A DNA stretch of 64,000 bases from Megachile rotundata (taxonomy: Eukaryota > Arthropoda > Insecta > Hymenoptera > Megachilidae), in the NCBI RefSeq assembly GCF_050947335.1, contig NW_027473536.1, positions 124,001 through 188,000 of the forward strand, written 5' to 3'. Positions 63,501 to 64,000 of this stretch are shown here, piece after piece. Made by a program: the position numbers and the translations under genes. Positions within the stretch are counted from its first letter, which is position 1; each line of letters opens with the position of its first letter. The notes under the pieces are model-generated. The model was not told the DNA's origin, did not search any database, and was given only the letters and a program-made list of their open reading frames with translations.

Positions 63501-64000
63501 GATATGTGCGAATTAGAGGCTGAATCGTGCGAAAATGTGCATAATTCGTTCAAAACCAGCAAAATTGTTCATTGTGGTGTTGAATTGTGCTCAGTTACGA
63601 TAACTTAACATGACTAGATAGTACAGAGTCGAATTACACCGGATATGTGCGAATTAGAGGCTGAATCGTGCGAAAATGAGCATAATTCGTGCAAAACGAG
63701 CAAAATTGTTCGTTGTGGTGTTGAATTGTGCTCAGATAGGATAACTTAACATGACTAGATAGTACAGAGTCGAAATACAGCGGATATGTGCGAATTAGAG
63801 GCTGAATCGTGCGAAAACGAGCATAATTCGTGCAAAACGAGCAAAATTGTTCATTGTGGTGTTGAATTGTGCTCAGATAGGATAACTTAACATAACTAGA
63901 TAGTACAGAGTCGAATTACAGCGGATATATGCGAATTAGAGGCTGAATCGTTTGAAAATGAGTAAAATTCGTTCAAAACGAGCAAAATTCGTGCAAAACG
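57522..64000. repeat. Rearranged A-like stretch, runs off the window
   Basis: 44 complete monomers with 7 long ones, plus a truncated L3 (63866-64000, 135 of 161 bp). Long order: L4 57522, L1 59093, L3 59677, L2b 60120, L3b 61409, L4 61852, L1 63282, L3 63866. The L3b at 61409 is followed by L4 with no L2b between, so five monomers present in copy 4 are missing. From 61711 to the end it matches 44733-47022. Private bases include tcgatttac (about 59884), caggggat (about 60033) and gaatcacagc (about 60752). Confidence 0.83.

Larger units (their letters stand above)
1..64000. repeat. Tandem satellite array, 141/161-bp monomers, fills the window
   Basis: The entire window is head-to-tail copies of one satellite monomer in a single orientation. 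Starts, taken at 'attgtgctc', fall at 1, 142, 283, 424, 565 and so on to 63866. There are 445 complete monomers: 389 of about 141 bp and 56 of about 161 bp, plus a truncated last one. Monomers differ by scattered substitutions, and insertions or deletions are almost absent apart from the 20-bp step. G+C of monomer 1 is 53/141. Neither array edge is in the window, so total size and flanks are unknown. This organisation is that of eukaryotic satellite DNA, most often centromeric or pericentromeric. The family was not recognised as a named satellite. Confidence 0.98.
1..64000. other. No coding, RNA or mobile-element gene seen
   Basis: 141 is a multiple of 3, so a frame open through one short monomer would stay open through many. 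It does not: on the + strand the consensus has a stop in all three frames within the first 30 bases (aca tga or aca taa; act taa; cga taa or gga taa). On the - strand each frame is normally closed at least once per monomer. The cgaaatac monomers lose one minus-strand stop and allow about 65 codons without a stop, but with no ATG seen in that frame. No tRNA, rRNA or transposon end was recognised. Confidence 0.9.

Noticed and set aside
1..64000. Open reading frames running along the array, since 141 is divisible by 3
   Set aside because: All three + frames stop within the first 30 bases of each monomer and - frames are closed about once per monomer; apparent ORFs are short, repetitive and mostly lack a suitable start.
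1..64000. CRISPR array
   Set aside because: Repeats are contiguous, 141-161 bp, with no unique spacers between conserved repeats and no cas-like gene.
1..64000. Ribosomal DNA spacer, telomere-type repeat or bacterial repeat region
   Set aside because: No rRNA sequence, no short G-rich telomere unit and no flanking genes; a 64 kb array of this type fits eukaryotic satellite DNA.
1..64000. Assigning the satellite to a named family or species
   Set aside because: The consensus was not recognised and no search could be run.

Overview
The whole 64 kb window is one tandem satellite array in a single orientation. It starts inside the array, ends inside it, and holds no gene, transposable element, RNA gene or unique sequence. 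The basic monomer is 141 bp at about 38% G+C (53 G/C bases counted in the first monomer). A 161-bp form carries one extra 20-bp unit. Following the monomer start 'attgtgctc' along the window gives 445 complete monomers (389 short, 56 long) and a truncated 446th at 63866-64000. The only other length changes are one +1 (about 15924) and one -1 (about 29416); 445 x 141 + 56 x 20 = 63865 closes exactly on the last monomer start. An uninterrupted, highly similar array of this size indicates a eukaryotic nuclear genome, in centromeric, pericentromeric or other constitutive heterochromatin. I cannot name the species. CpG is not depleted (8 seen against about 4.6 expected in monomer 1), which hints at little germline CpG methylation or at recent homogenisation.

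Each monomer has two halves. Bases 1-63 carry class-diagnostic bases: class T reads ttacgat...catgact, class A reads ataggat...cataact. Bases 64-141 are built from degenerate 19-21 bp sub-repeats (gtgcgaatta..., gtgcgaaaat..., gtgcaaaacg..., ttcattgtgg...). At bases 102-118 there is a motif of the form nTTCGnnnnAnnCGAGn, one base away from the published core of the mammalian CENP-B box (nTTCGnnnnAnnCGGGn). Many monomers carry this near-match, and many others have a second change (CCAG) in it.

Layout: 1-5922 holds 42 monomers, all short, with a 6-monomer and an 8-monomer local higher-order repeat. 5923-12790 is where long monomers begin (five of them). From 12791 the long monomers fall in an ordered series that defines two super-modules. 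Module A (long types L3/L3b, L2b, L4, L1, L3, L2; about 7.2-8 kb unless expanded) occupies 12791-20102, 20103-28138, 28139-38187 (expanded by an internal duplication) and 43706-50875. Module B (L3b, L2, L2, L5, L3b, L2b, L4, L2b; 5518 bp in its first copy) occupies 38188-43705 and returns at 50876. 57522-64000 is a rearranged A-like stretch. B plus A equals 12,688 bp, which is exactly the spacing of the largest recent duplication seen.

Superimposed are direct duplications with units or spacings of 423, 846, 1128, 1430, 2860, 7330/8036, 12688, 13131 and 16978 bp. All are whole-monomer multiples, identified by shared private substitutions. Several junctions lie inside chimeric monomers, as expected from unequal crossing-over or gene conversion between out-of-register monomers. 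The array is best read as a record of nested unequal exchange around a possible centromere-protein-binding satellite. Kinetochore function is inference only.
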